From the NCBI GenBank assembly GCA_020161695.1, contig JAIUOO010000012.1, positions 1 through 64,000 on the forward strand: a DNA stretch of 64,000 nt, read 5' to 3'. The notes under the pieces are model-generated. The model did no database searches, was not told the DNA's origin, and worked only from the letters and a program-made list of their open reading frames with translations. Origin of the DNA: Pseudomonadota bacterium (GTDB lineage: Bacteria > Pseudomonadota > Alphaproteobacteria > Rhizobiales > Phreatobacteraceae). The position numbers and the translations under genes are program-made. Of this stretch, positions 16,786-25,541 are shown in pieces. The number at the start of each line of letters is the position of its first letter. Within the stretch, counting starts at the first letter, position 1.

Positions 16786-17118
16786 ATGGCCCGTTCGCTT
16801 CCGACCATCCGGCGGCGTTGGCTTCTGGCCGCCGCCCTTGCAACGCTCGGCACGCTGAGCGCCGCCCCGGCTTCGGCCATCACCTATTGCTATGTCGCCC
16901 GGACGCCGGACGGCTTCGTGGCGTTACGCATCGGGCCGGATGCCGGCGCCCGCATGGTCACGCGCATGCGCAGCGGCGAGGAAGTGCTCCTCGAGACCGG
17001 CCGCAACGGCGCGTGGCAGCGCGTCCATCTGATGCGCCGGACCGGCATCGACGATGGCTATTTCGGTCCGGGCCATGCGGGCTGGATGCATTCGCGCTTC
17101 ATCGAGCGCTGCTACTGA
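16786..17118 (+). CDS. Exported SH3-like protein (second of three)
   Basis: A 110-residue exported protein. It has a basic start (MARSLPTIRRR), a hydrophobic helix and an ASA cleavage site near residue 32. The mature part repeats the pattern of its upstream neighbour: ITYCYVARTPDGFVALRIGPDAGARMVTRMRSGEEV and GWMHSRFIERC, with matching Cys positions. The two genes are therefore a tandem duplication that has diverged. The start is 7 bp after the previous stop, and the next gene follows within 13 bp, so all three are probably one transcript. SH3-like domains of this type are thought to bind cell-wall peptides; the ligand is not known. Confidence 0.65.
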   Translation: MARSLPTIRRRWLLAAALATLGTLSAAPASAITYCYVARTPDGFVALRIGPDAGARMVTRMRSGEEVLLETGRNGAWQRVHLMRRTGIDDGYFGPGHAGWMHSRFIERCY

Positions 17119-17131
17119 ACGGGTTGGTCCG

Positions 17132-18454
17132 ATGAAACGGCTTCTTGTTGCGCTGTTGTCCTCCTGCGCGCTGTCTGCCGGCGCCAGCGCCGCGACCCTG
17201 CCGGCCTGCTCGATGGACGGTTTCGACTGGCGGAACGATCGCGTCTTTGCGGAGAGCCGTCATCCGGCCGTGCGCAACCAGCGCGTCGAGCGGCTGATCT
17301 GCCAGACCACCGAGGTCTATGAGCCGGCAGGCGGCGACGTCCGGCTGCGCATCCTGCGCGCCAAGGTGCACCAGCCGGCCGCCGACGGCAGCGCGGGGGT
17401 CGAGGAAAGCGTCAACCTCTATACGGTCTCGCGCGTCACGCCGCAGGGCGAGGAGTCGGTGGGCCGATTCCTGGCCGCCTACGACATCTCACGCGACAAG
17501 CCGTTCATCGATCCGCAGGTCGCCGTGGTCGATGGCGACCCTATCCTGACGCTCGGGCGGGGCGTCGCCGCCGCCTACCGCCTGACCGCAGCCGGCATCG
17601 TGCGGTTCGATTCCCATGGCTGGGTGCCGCGCGCCCGCGAGCTTGCCGGCCCCGGATTCACAGTCGGACAGGTGCGCCTGACGGATTTCGCGCGCATGGC
17701 GGGCTATCTCTCGATCTTCCCGCTCGGCTCCGACGACCCCGCGCTGCGGACCTCCGCGCTGACCGATCACAAGCTGCTGAAAGCCAATCTCGCCTTCGAG
17801 GATGGCCGTCTCGTCGTCAGGTCCGTGGAGCGCGTGGAACGCCACGAGATCCAGGATGTCGAGGAGAGCGCCGCCATCGCCGACAGCGAGGAGACCGCCG
17901 CGGAGGCGCGCAAGCGTCTGCCGGCCGGCACCGAGCCCTGCCAGATTTCCGGCTGGTCGATCGATGCCGACCCCGCCGGCCTGAACGTTCGCTCCGAGCC
18001 CTCGGCGCGCGGCCGCGTCCTCGGCCGGGTGCCGCCGGCCTGGAACGCCGCCGGGCGCGACGGCGACGAGGGCACCAACTACCGCGCCGAGTTCGACATT
18101 GCCGGCTATCGCGACGGCTGGTTCTTCATCCGCAACATCCGTGCGCCGGGGACGGACTACGGCGAGCGCTATCCGCGCTCCCGGCCCCAGCCCTATCGCG
18201 GGCAGGGCTGGGTGTCAGCGCGCTTCGTCGGCGCGGCACTCGCCAATGGCGGCCTGCCCAGCGGCCAACTGCTTCAGGCGCCGAACGCCCATGCCGAGGT
18301 CCGTCCCGTGACCCGGCAGGGCGAGCCGATCTCGACGGGCGACATCGTCCAGCGGCTCCATGCCTGCTCCGGCTACTGGGGCCTGATCGAGATCGAGGGG
18401 GTGCGCGGCTGGTGGAACGGCATCTGCTCCAACCAGGTGACCAACTGCAGTTGA
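17132..18454 (+). CDS. Exported SH3-domain protein, 440 aa (third of three)
   Basis: A 440-residue exported protein starting MKRLLVALLSSCALSAGASA, a standard signal peptide. About residues 20-270 form an unrecognised domain (SMDGFDWRNDRVFAESRH near the start). A bacterial SH3 unit follows: GLNVRSEPSARGRVLGRVPP, about residues 290-310, then WFFIRNIRAPG and GWVSARFVG. The last ~60 residues include DIVQRLHACSGYWGLIEIEGVRGWW and may form a second SH3-like unit. It ends the SH3 trio and is followed by lepB. Cell-wall targeting is likely; function unknown. Confidence 0.68.
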   Translation: MKRLLVALLSSCALSAGASAATLPACSMDGFDWRNDRVFAESRHPAVRNQRVERLICQTTEVYEPAGGDVRLRILRAKVHQPAADGSAGVEESVNLYTVSRVTPQGEESVGRFLAAYDISRDKPFIDPQVAVVDGDPILTLGRGVAAAYRLTAAGIVRFDSHGWVPRARELAGPGFTVGQVRLTDFARMAGYLSIFPLGSDDPALRTSALTDHKLLKANLAFEDGRLVVRSVERVERHEIQDVEESAAIADSEETAAEARKRLPAGTEPCQISGWSIDADPAGLNVRSEPSARGRVLGRVPPAWNAAGRDGDEGTNYRAEFDIAGYRDGWFFIRNIRAPGTDYGERYPRSRPQPYRGQGWVSARFVGAALANGGLPSGQLLQAPNAHAEVRPVTRQGEPISTGDIVQRLHACSGYWGLIEIEGVRGWWNGICSNQVTNCS

Positions 18455-18476
18455 TCGACTGCCGCCGCGCCCGTCG

Positions 18477-18506
18477 TTGCGCGGGTCCCGCGAAGCGGGC
18501 TATAGG
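18477..18506 (+). promoter_or_regulatory. Candidate promoter of lepB-rnc-era
   Basis: TTGCGC (18477-18482), an 18-bp spacer and TATAGG (18501-18506), ending 30 bp before the lepB GTG. The spacer holds the small inverted repeat CCCGCGAAGCGGG. This is a fair sigma-70-type match; alphaproteobacterial promoters tolerate weak -10 boxes, so the assignment is tentative. Confidence 0.4.
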
Positions 18507-18536
18507 GCGATCTCTTTCGGTTTGGGATGGACGCGC

Positions 18537-19274
18537 GTGGCCGACGACAGCAAAGGCGGACTGGGCGAAACGGTCCGCGTGGTAATCCATGCGCTCCTCA
18601 TCGCCGTGGTGATCCGCACCTTCCTCTTCCAGCCGTTCAACATCCCATCCGGTTCGATGAAGGACACGCTGCTGGTCGGCGACTATCTGTTCGTCTCGAA
18701 ATTCTCCTACGGCTATTCGCGCTATTCGCTGCCGTTCTCGCCGGACCTGTTCCAGGGGCGGGTCTTCGGCAGCGTGCCGAACCGAGGCGACGTCGTGGTG
18801 TTCCGCCTGCCGAAGGAGCCCGACGTCGACTACATCAAGCGCGTCATCGGCCTGCCGGGCGACAAGATCCAGGTGATCGGCGGTCAGGTGCATATCAACG
18901 GCGTGCCCGTGGCGCGCCAGCGCGTCGATGACTTCGTCGAGGTGGAGGAGGGGCGCGAGACGCGCACCCGCCGGTTCCGCGAGACGCTGCCGAACGGCGT
19001 CAGCTACACGACGCTCGACCTCTACGAGAACGGCTTCTACGACAACACGCCGGTCTATGACGTGCCGGCCGGCCACGTCTTCGTGATGGGCGACAACCGC
19101 GACAATTCCACCGACAGCCGCGTGCTCAGCCAGGTCGGTCCGATTCCGCTGGACCACCTGATCGGCCGGGCGCAGATTCTGTTCTTCTCGCTCGAAGAGG
19201 GTGAGCGGGCCTGGGCCTTCTGGCGCTGGCCCTGGTCGATCCGCTGGTCGCGGTTCGGCTCCCTCGTGAGGTGA
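18537..19274 (+). CDS. lepB: Signal peptidase I
   Basis: Membrane-bound serine protease that removes Sec and Tat signal peptides. One N-terminal membrane helix (about residues 13-31) is followed by box B PSGSMKDTLLVGDY with nucleophile Ser40, then DYIKRVIGLPGDK with general base Lys101, and box E FVMGDNRDNSTDSR. The length of 245 residues and single N-terminal helix fit alphaproteobacterial LepB. The GTG start gives ADDSKGGLG, the usual short polar start; a 20-residue upstream extension overlaps the promoter. Its stop overlaps the GTG of rnc, the classic lepB-rnc-era order. Confidence 0.93.
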   Translation: MADDSKGGLGETVRVVIHALLIAVVIRTFLFQPFNIPSGSMKDTLLVGDYLFVSKFSYGYSRYSLPFSPDLFQGRVFGSVPNRGDVVVFRLPKEPDVDYIKRVIGLPGDKIQVIGGQVHINGVPVARQRVDDFVEVEEGRETRTRRFRETLPNGVSYTTLDLYENGFYDNTPVYDVPAGHVFVMGDNRDNSTDSRVLSQVGPIPLDHLIGRAQILFFSLEEGERAWAFWRWPWSIRWSRFGSLVR

Positions 19275-20020
19275 CGAAAGGCTTGGCACCGGGTCGCAAG
19301 GCAAAAGCGCAGCGCGCGGGTCTCGACGAGATCGAGGCGCGGATCGGCCATGTCTTCGCCGATCGCGACCTGCTGGCGCGCGCGCTGACGCATCCGAGCG
19401 CGCTGAGCGGCGTCGAAAAGCGCGAAAGATCCTATCAGCGGCTCGAGTTTCTCGGCGACCGGGTTCTCGGCCTCGCAGTGGCCGGCATGCTCTACGAGGC
19501 CATGCCGACCGAGGACGAGGGGTCGCTGTCGCGCCGGCTGTCCGACCTCGTGCGGGCCGAGACCTGCGCCGAGGTGGCGGTCGCCCTCGACCTTGGCTCC
19601 GGCGTGCGGGTTGGGCCGACCGAGAGCCAGATGGCGGTCGGAAAGCGCGCCGGCGTGCTCGCCGACCTCTGCGAAGCCGTGATCGGTGCGATCCATCTCG
19701 ACGCCGGCTGGGAAGCGGCCGAGGCCTTCGTCGCCCGCAACTGGCAGGACCGGCTGGCGGCCGGCGCGCCGGCCCAGCGCGACGCCAAGAGCGCCTTGCA
19801 GGAATGGGCGCAGGGGCGGGGACTGGCGACGCCGGTCTACCGGCAGGTCGACCGCTCCGGCCCCGACCACGCGCCGGTCTTCACCATGGCGGTGGTCATT
19901 CCCGGCCTTGCCGACGGACGAGGGCAGGGCAGCGCCAAGCGCCCGGCGGAGATCGCGGCGGCGACCGCCGTGCTCGTTCGCGAGGGGGTCTGGTCGGAAC
20001 CGGGCGGAGACCAGGCATGA
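19271..20020 (+). CDS. rnc: Ribonuclease III
   Basis: Double-strand-specific endoribonuclease that processes rRNA precursors and structured mRNAs. The RNase III signature YQRLEFLGDRVLGLAVAGML (about residues 56-75) and the second acidic motif CEAVIGAIHLDAG supply the metal-binding residues. The C-terminal ~70 residues form a dsRNA-binding domain (SALQEWAQGRG, then AAATAVLVREG at the end). The length of 249 is normal. The GTG start overlaps the lepB stop and the gene itself overlaps era by ATGA, so the three are translationally coupled. Confidence 0.93.
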   Translation: MTKGLAPGRKAKAQRAGLDEIEARIGHVFADRDLLARALTHPSALSGVEKRERSYQRLEFLGDRVLGLAVAGMLYEAMPTEDEGSLSRRLSDLVRAETCAEVAVALDLGSGVRVGPTESQMAVGKRAGVLADLCEAVIGAIHLDAGWEAAEAFVARNWQDRLAAGAPAQRDAKSALQEWAQGRGLATPVYRQVDRSGPDHAPVFTMAVVIPGLADGRGQGSAKRPAEIAAATAVLVREGVWSEPGGDQA

Positions 20021-20940
20021 GCGAAGAGCGGACAGTCGATCAGGAGACCCGCTGCGGCTTCGTCGCCATCATCGGCGCGCCGAATGCCGGCAAGTCGACC
20101 CTCGTCAACGCCCTCGTCGGCGCCAAGGTCACCATCGTCTCGCACAAGGTGCAGACCACGCGCGCGCTCGTGCGCGGCATCGTCATGGAAGGCGCCTCGC
20201 AGATCATCCTGGTCGATACGCCCGGCCTGTTCTCGCCGAAGCGGCGGCTCGACCGCGCCATGGTCTCGGCTGCCTGGAGCGGGGCTGCCGATGCCGATCG
20301 CGTCATCGTGCTGATCGACGCCAAGAAGGGCATCGACGAGCCGGTCGACGCGATCCTCGACAAGCTCGCCGACGTGCGCCAGCCCAAGGATCTCGTGCTC
20401 AACAAGGTCGATCTCGTGGAGCGGCCGAAGCTTCTCGACCTCGCGCAGGCGGTGAATGACCGCGCCGCCTTCGGCAAGACCTTCATGGTCTCCTCGACCA
20501 CCGGCTCCGGCGTCACGGACCTGAAGCGCCATCTGGCGGCGACCGCGCCGGCGGGACCGTGGCACTATCCGGAAGACGAGATTTCCGACCTGCCGGCGCG
20601 CATGCTCGCCGCCGAGATCACCCGCGAGAAGCTCTACAACCGCCTCCACGACGAACTGCCCTACGATTCGACCGTGGAGACCGAGAGCTACGAGGAGCGG
20701 AAGGACGGCTCCATCCGCATCGAGCAGACCATCTATGTCGTGCGCGAGGGGCAGCGGAAGATCATGCTCGGCAAGGGCGGCGAGACGATCAAGCTGATCT
20801 CCCAGTCGGCGCGCGAGGAGCTCTCGAAGCTGTTCGAAACCAAGGTGCACCTGTTCCTGTTCATCAAGGTGCGCGAGAACTGGGGCGACGACCCCGAGCG
20901 CTACGAGCGCATGGGGCTGGAATATCCCAAAGGCAGGTGA
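20017..20940 (+). CDS. era: GTPase Era
   Basis: Essential GTPase that binds the 3' end of 16S rRNA and assists 30S assembly at the membrane. G1 GAPNAGKST (about residues 19-27), G2 region with KVQTTRA, G3 DTPG, G4 NKVD, then a C-terminal KH domain with IMLGKGGETIKLISQSAREEL. The 307 residues match the family. The ATG overlaps the rnc stop (ATGA). Downstream a small DUF1737 gene follows within 3 bp, inserted before recO compared with the usual era-recO order. Confidence 0.95.
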   Translation: MSEERTVDQETRCGFVAIIGAPNAGKSTLVNALVGAKVTIVSHKVQTTRALVRGIVMEGASQIILVDTPGLFSPKRRLDRAMVSAAWSGAADADRVIVLIDAKKGIDEPVDAILDKLADVRQPKDLVLNKVDLVERPKLLDLAQAVNDRAAFGKTFMVSSTTGSGVTDLKRHLAATAPAGPWHYPEDEISDLPARMLAAEITREKLYNRLHDELPYDSTVETESYEERKDGSIRIEQTIYVVREGQRKIMLGKGGETIKLISQSAREELSKLFETKVHLFLFIKVRENWGDDPERYERMGLEYPKGR

Positions 20941-20943
20941 CCG

Positions 20944-21177
20944 ATGCTGTCCGTCCGCGCGAAGAAGACCACGACCCTCTACCGCTACCTCACCGGCGTC
21001 GACGATTCCGCCTTCTGCCACAAGGTCAGCGCCGCGATTAACAAGGGCTGGCAGCTCTACGGCCATCCGACGCTGACCTTCGACGCCGTGCAGGGCCGCA
21101 CCATCTGCGGGCAGGCGATCGTCAAGGAGGTCGAGGACGTGGACTATTCGCCGGACCTGAAGCTCTCCGACTACTAG
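20944..21177 (+). CDS. DUF1737 protein
   Basis: A 77-residue cytosolic protein. The central LYRYLTGVDDSAFCHKVSAA and GWQLYGHPTLTFD are the DUF1737 signature; the family is small and uncharacterised. No membrane segment or signal. It starts 3 bp after era, so it is probably part of the lepB operon. The next gene is 160 bp away, and the gap shows no clear terminator. Confidence 0.82.
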   Translation: MLSVRAKKTTTLYRYLTGVDDSAFCHKVSAAINKGWQLYGHPTLTFDAVQGRTICGQAIVKEVEDVDYSPDLKLSDY

Positions 21178-21338
21178 GCCGCAACGCGTGAGCGTCCGGC
21201 GGTCGATCTGATACGGCTGCTGCCGACAGGTCGCCGGGCGCAAGCCTGCCGGAGCTTTGGCGTTGCATCAGCGGCGCATCCATCAGGCGCCGCCGATGTG
21301 CTAGCCTTCCATCGGAACAGTCCCTGGGGGGAGTTGCG

Positions 21339-21629
21339 ATGGCTGCCTACGTGATTTTCGACGTCGATATCAGCGACCCCGCGCGCTACCAGGAGTTCAT
21401 GTCGGGCGTGAAGCCAGCCCTTGAAGCGGCGGGAGCCAAGTATCTTGCCCGTGGTGGGACGCACAAGGTCTACGAGGGCGACTGGGAGCCTCGCAGGATC
21501 GTTCTGCTGGAGTTCCCCTCGGTCGCCGCCTGGGAGTCGTTTTACGGTGGCTCCACCTATCAGGGGCTGAAGGCCGTCAGGGACGCCTGCAGTTCCGCGC
21601 GGCTCGTCAGCGTCGAGGGGCTGGCGTAG
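21339..21629 (+). CDS. DUF1330 protein
   Basis: A 96-residue dimeric ferredoxin-like (ABM-related) protein of the DUF1330 family. It shows the family opening AAYVIFDVDISDPARYQEFM, the internal KYLARGGTHKVYEGDWEPRRIVLLEFPS and the terminal YQGLKAVRDACSSARLVSVEG. A strong ribosome site GGGGGGAG precedes the ATG. It lies in the same direction between the era operon and recO. The function of the family is not known. Confidence 0.85.
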   Translation: MAAYVIFDVDISDPARYQEFMSGVKPALEAAGAKYLARGGTHKVYEGDWEPRRIVLLEFPSVAAWESFYGGSTYQGLKAVRDACSSARLVSVEGLA

Positions 21630-21665
21630 CGGTTCGGGAGCAACCGGCGCGGTCGAGGGCAATCC

Positions 21666-22376
21666 ATGCAATGGACTGATGACGGGATCGTGCTCGGCAC
21701 CCGCTCCCACGGGGAATCGAGCGTGATCCTTGAGCTCTATACCCGCGCGCACGGCCGCCATCTCGGCCTCGTCCGGGGCGGTCGTTCCAGGCGCCAGCAG
21801 CCGGTGCTCCAGCCGGGCAATACGGTCCATGTCACCTGGTTCGCCCGGCTCGATGAGCATCTCGGCAATTACACGGTCGAGCCATCGGTTTCGCGCGCCG
21901 CGCGGCTGATGGAGGGCAGGGCTGGCGTTGCCGGCATCACCCATCTTGCCGCGCTTGCCCGCCTGATGCCCGAGCGCGAGGTTCATGGCGGCCTGTTCGA
22001 GGCGTTGGAGCTGATCGCCGACGCGCTGCCGGAGGTTTCGGTCGCCGCGCCGCTGATGGTGCGTTTCGAACTTGAAGTGCTGCAGGAGCTCGGTTTCGGG
22101 CTCGACCTGAGCGAATGCGCGGCCAGCGGCGCGACGCAGGACCTCGTCTATGTCTCGCCGAAATCGTCGCGCGCGGTCAGCCGCGAGGCCGGCGAGCCCT
22201 GGAAGGACAGGCTGCTCGCGCTGCCGGGCTTCCTGACCGGATCGGGCGTGGCGGAGAGCGCCGATATCGCCGCCGGCTTCCGGCTGACCGGCTATTTCCT
22301 GTCACGGCACGTGTTCGAGCCGCGCGGGCTCGCCATGCCGGATGCGCGCGAGACCTTCGTGAGGCTGGTGGGGTGA
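21666..22376 (+). CDS. recO: DNA repair protein RecO
   Basis: Recombination mediator that, with RecR and RecF, loads RecA onto SSB-coated single strands. The product has 236 residues with the typical opening [27 protein letters not shown] (OB fold, residues 1-80) and a helical C-terminal domain. Only scattered Cys are seen instead of a full zinc finger (SECAASGA near residue 150), as common in alphaproteobacteria. It follows the era cluster, its usual place in the order. The 324-bp region after it carries repeats instead of the commonly adjacent parC. Confidence 0.87.
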   Translation: MQWTDDGIVLGTRSHGESSVILELYTRAHGRHLGLVRGGRSRRQQPVLQPGNTVHVTWFARLDEHLGNYTVEPSVSRAARLMEGRAGVAGITHLAALARLMPEREVHGGLFEALELIADALPEVSVAAPLMVRFELEVLQELGFGLDLSECAASGATQDLVYVSPKSSRAVSREAGEPWKDRLLALPGFLTGSGVAESADIAAGFRLTGYFLSRHVFEPRGLAMPDARETFVRLVG

Positions 22377-22399
22377 TGGCGACCGGCATGGAGGAAGTG

Positions 22400-22562
22400 C
22401 ATCCTTCGAGGCTCGTTCGCTGACGCTTCCTCGTACCTCGGGATGAGGACGTGGTGGATTGCACGACGGTTGAAACAGGTACGGCGGCCGAGCCGCAGTG
22501 ACCCCGGCGCCAGGCACCACCTTCCTCATCCTGAGGTGCGAGCGGTAGCGAGCCTCGAAGGG
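22400..22562. repeat. Second-family inverted-repeat element between recO and serS
   Basis: Left arm 22400-22449 (CATCCTTCGAGGCTCG ... CTCGGGATGAGGA) and right arm 22523-22562 (TCCTCATCCTGAGGTGCGAG ... GAGCCTCGAAGG) are inverted copies of each other with mismatches and a ~73-bp spacer. It resembles intergenic palindromes common in Bradyrhizobium-like genomes, and it differs in sequence from the element found in the four convergent gaps. No gene is seen in the 22377-22700 gap apart from this element and the 28-bp palindrome. Confidence 0.7.
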
Positions 22563-22653
22563 CGCGCTTGCGTAGCGCAAGGAGCCTTTCCCATCGGCTC
22601 GCCCGCTGGCGGAGCTTGCCTTCGAACCGGGCCTCGCTTAAGCCGCAAGGCCT

Positions 22654-22681
22654 GCGGAAGTCGGAAATTTCCGACTTCCGC
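22654..22681. repeat. 28-bp perfect palindrome before serS
   Basis: Two 14-bp arms (GCGGAAGTCGGAAA and its exact reverse complement) meet without spacer and end 19 bp before the serS ATG. In RNA it could form a strong hairpin in the serS leader; in DNA it could be a dimeric protein site. There is no T-run after it, so it is not a standard intrinsic terminator. Confidence 0.8.
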
Positions 22682-22700
22682 CTAGCCGTCAGAGACCGCC

Positions 22701-23990
22701 ATGCACGACATCCGCTGGATCAGGGACAACGCAGCCGCATTCGATACCGCGCTCGCCTCGCGCGGCCGCGAGCCGCTGTCCTCCTCGCTGATCGCGCTCG
22801 ACGATGCCCGCAAGTCGGCGGTGTCCACGTTGCAGGCAGGTCAGGAGCGCCGCAACGCCGCCTCCAAGGAGATCGGCCAGGCGATGGCGGCCAAGGATGC
22901 CGCGCGCGCCGATGCGCTGAAGGCCGAGGTCGCGGCGCTCAAGGATCGCATGGCCGAGGCCGAGATCGCCGAGAAGAAGGCCAGTGCCGACCTGACCGCC
23001 GCGCTGGAGGTCATCCCGAACCTGCCGCTGGCCGAGGTGCCGGTCGGGCCGGACGAGAGCGCCAATGTCGAGCGCCACCGCTTCGGCGCGCCGAAGCAGC
23101 TGAATTTCGCCAGGGAGCATTTCGAGCTCGGCGAGGCCATGGGCGACATGGATTTCGAGACCGCCGCCAAACTGTCGGGCGCCCGCTTCGTCATCCTCAA
23201 GAAGCACCTCGCCCGCATGGAGCGCGCCCTCGGCCAGTTCATGCTTGACCTGCACGTCGACACCCACGGCTACACGGAAGTGAACCCGCCGGTGCTGGTC
23301 CGCGACCACGTCGTCTACGGCACGGGACAGCTGCCGAAGGCCGCCGAGGACATGTTCCAGACGCGCGAGGGCTTCTGGCTGACCCCCACCGCCGAGGTGA
23401 CGCTGACCAATCTGGTGCGCGAGACCATCGTCGCCGAGGACGTGCTGCCGATGCGGCTGACCGCCTGCACGCCCTGCTTCCGCTCCGAGGCGGGGGCCGC
23501 CGGCCGCGACACGCGCGGCATGTTGCGCCAGCACCAGTTCACCAAGGTCGAGCTCGTGTCGATCACCGCGCCCGAGCAGTCGGCCGACGAGCACGAGCGC
23601 ATGCTGGCCTGTGCCGAGGAGGTGCTGAAGCGCCTCGATCTCGCCTATCGCGTCATGACGCTGTCGACGGGCGACATGGGCTTCTCGGCCCGCAAGACCT
23701 ACGACATCGAGGTCTGGCTGCCGGGCCAGAAGGCGTTCCGCGAGATTTCGTCCTGCTCGGTCTGCGGCGACTTCCAGGCGCGCCGCATGAATGCGCGCTA
23801 CCGGCCGAAGGCGACCGACAACAAGCAGCCGGCGCCGCAATTCGTCCATACGCTCAACGGGTCCGGCACGGCGGTCGGCCGCGCGCTCATCGCCGTGATG
23901 GAGACCTATCAGCAGGAAGATGGCTCGATTGCCGTGCCTGCCGCACTCCAGCCCTATATGGGCGGCCTGACCACGATCGGACGTGCCTGA
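22701..23990 (+). CDS. serS: Seryl-tRNA synthetase
   Basis: Class II aminoacyl-tRNA synthetase that charges tRNA-Ser. The N-terminal long coiled-coil arm (about residues 30-105) binds the tRNA variable arm. Motif 2 is [21 protein letters not shown] and motif 3 is [19 protein letters not shown] near the C-terminus; [12 protein letters not shown] is the Ser-binding TxE loop region. The length of 429 is normal. A 28-bp palindrome and a repeat element lie directly upstream. Its stop overlaps the surE ATG (TGATG), so the two are coupled. Confidence 0.95.
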   Translation: MHDIRWIRDNAAAFDTALASRGREPLSSSLIALDDARKSAVSTLQAGQERRNAASKEIGQAMAAKDAARADALKAEVAALKDRMAEAEIAEKKASADLTAALEVIPNLPLAEVPVGPDESANVERHRFGAPKQLNFAREHFELGEAMGDMDFETAAKLSGARFVILKKHLARMERALGQFMLDLHVDTHGYTEVNPPVLVRDHVVYGTGQLPKAAEDMFQTREGFWLTPTAEVTLTNLVRETIVAEDVLPMRLTACTPCFRSEAGAAGRDTRGMLRQHQFTKVELVSITAPEQSADEHERMLACAEEVLKRLDLAYRVMTLSTGDMGFSARKTYDIEVWLPGQKAFREISSCSVCGDFQARRMNARYRPKATDNKQPAPQFVHTLNGSGTAVGRALIAVMETYQQEDGSIAVPAALQPYMGGLTTIGRA

Positions 23991-24772
23991 TGCGGATCCT
24001 TGTCACCAACGACGACGGCATTCATGCCCCCGGCCTCATCGCCGCCGAGCGCATCGCGCGCGCCCTCTCCGACGATGTCTGGGTGGTCGCGCCCGAGACC
24101 GACCAGTCCGGCGTGTCGCATTCGCTGTCGCTGAACGATCCGCTGCGCCTGCGCGAGGTTTCCGAGCAGCGCTTCGCCGTGAAGGGCACGCCGACCGACT
24201 GCGTGATCATGGCGGTGAAGCACATTCTTGCGGGAGAAGGTCCGGACCTCGTCATCTCGGGCGTCAATCGCGGCCAGAACGTCGCCGAGGACGTCGGCTA
24301 TTCCGGCACCATCGCGGGTGCGATGGAGGGCACGATCCTCGGCATTCCCTCGGTGGCGCTGTCGCAGGCCTATGGTCCCGAGAACCGCCATGCGGTTCCC
24401 TACCAGACCGCCGAGGCCCACGCGCCCGGCATCATCCGCACCGTGCTGGAGGAAGGCTTCCGGCCGGGTTCGCTGGTCAATATCAACTTCCCCAACCGTG
24501 CGCCCGATCAGGTGCGCGGCATCCAGGTGACCGCGCAGGGCCGGCGCGACCAGGAAATCCTGACCATCGACCCGCGTCACGACGGCCGTGGCAATCCCTA
24601 TTACTGGATCGCCTTCGTGCGGAACCGCCACCGGATCGAGAACGGCACCGACCTGTGGGCGCTGTCGGAAGGCTATGTCTCGGTGACGCCGCTCGAGATC
24701 AACATGACCGACGAGCCGATGATGACGCGCCTTGCCGCGGTCTTCGCCGGCGACCGCGCTCCCGGCTCCTGA
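23990..24772 (+). CDS. surE: 5'/3'-nucleotidase SurE
   Basis: Metal-dependent survival phosphatase acting on nucleoside monophosphates and short polyphosphate. The N-terminal [15 protein letters not shown] holds the metal-binding Asp8 and Asp9; the further ligands are in VSHSLSLN and SGVNRGQNVAEDVGYSGT. The length of 260 is normal. It overlaps serS and is followed 7 bp later by pcm, the widespread surE-pcm pair linked with stationary-phase survival and protein or nucleotide repair. Confidence 0.94.
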   Translation: MRILVTNDDGIHAPGLIAAERIARALSDDVWVVAPETDQSGVSHSLSLNDPLRLREVSEQRFAVKGTPTDCVIMAVKHILAGEGPDLVISGVNRGQNVAEDVGYSGTIAGAMEGTILGIPSVALSQAYGPENRHAVPYQTAEAHAPGIIRTVLEEGFRPGSLVNINFPNRAPDQVRGIQVTAQGRRDQEILTIDPRHDGRGNPYYWIAFVRNRHRIENGTDLWALSEGYVSVTPLEINMTDEPMMTRLAAVFAGDRAPGS

Positions 24773-24779
24773 TCCGCCC

Positions 24780-25427
24780 ATGAACGCTGCGCCCGGCCCC
24801 GAGCATTTCGTCGCCGCGGCCGAGTTCGTGCTGATGCTGCGGCAATCCGGCCTCAGCGACCGGCGGGTGCTGCGCGCCATGGAACAGGTGCCGCGCGTGC
24901 CGTTCCTCGATCCGCGCTTCTTCCATCTCGCCGACGAGGACATCGCGCTGCCGATCGCGCTCGGCCAGACGATCCTGAAGCCGACTCTCGCCGCCGCCAT
25001 GCTGGAATCGCTGGCGGTGGAACCCGCGCACCGCGTGCTGCAGGTGGGGACCGGGTCAGGCTATACGGCGGCGGTGCTCGGCCGGCTGGCAGCGGCGGTC
25101 GTGACCATCGAGCGCTGGCGCAAGCTTGCCGACGAGGCGCATGTCCGGCTGCGCGGGCTCGGCTACGACATGGTCGAGACGCAGTTCGGCGACGGCCTCG
25201 GCGGCTATCCGCCGCGCGCGCCCTACGACCGTATCCTGATGACCTGCGCGGTGGGCGACGTGCCGCAGGCGCTCATCGCCCAGCTCGCGCCGGGCGGTGT
25301 TCTGGTTGCGCCGCTGACCGGCGGCGAGATCGTGAAACTGACGCGCGGAGCCGATGGAACGACCCGCGCGACCGCGGGGCAGGGGCAGGTCGACCCTGCG
25401 GTTTCGGGCGTTGCACGGCGGCTCTGA
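24780..25427 (+). CDS. pcm: Protein-L-isoaspartate O-methyltransferase
   Basis: Repairs isoaspartyl residues in aged proteins by SAM-dependent methylation. SAM motif I is LQVGTGSGYTAAVLG (about residues 82-96); the PCMT substrate region includes PFLDPRFFHLADED, ALGQTILKP and YDRILMTCAVGDVPQALIAQL. The 215 residues are the usual length. The ATG at MNAAPGPEHF was chosen because it follows the surE stop by 7 bp; earlier in-frame codons overlap surE. Part of the serS-surE-pcm operon. Confidence 0.92.
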   Translation: MNAAPGPEHFVAAAEFVLMLRQSGLSDRRVLRAMEQVPRVPFLDPRFFHLADEDIALPIALGQTILKPTLAAAMLESLAVEPAHRVLQVGTGSGYTAAVLGRLAAAVVTIERWRKLADEAHVRLRGLGYDMVETQFGDGLGGYPPRAPYDRILMTCAVGDVPQALIAQLAPGGVLVAPLTGGEIVKLTRGADGTTRATAGQGQVDPAVSGVARRL

Positions 25428-25541
25428 TGGGGGCGACCGGTTGCGGAATCCGCTGAAGAATTTTGGCGACGACAACCGAACCTTAACCTGAACAGGTCAT
25501 AAATCACGAGGTCACAAGTTGCGTACCGCGTGAGAGTAACC

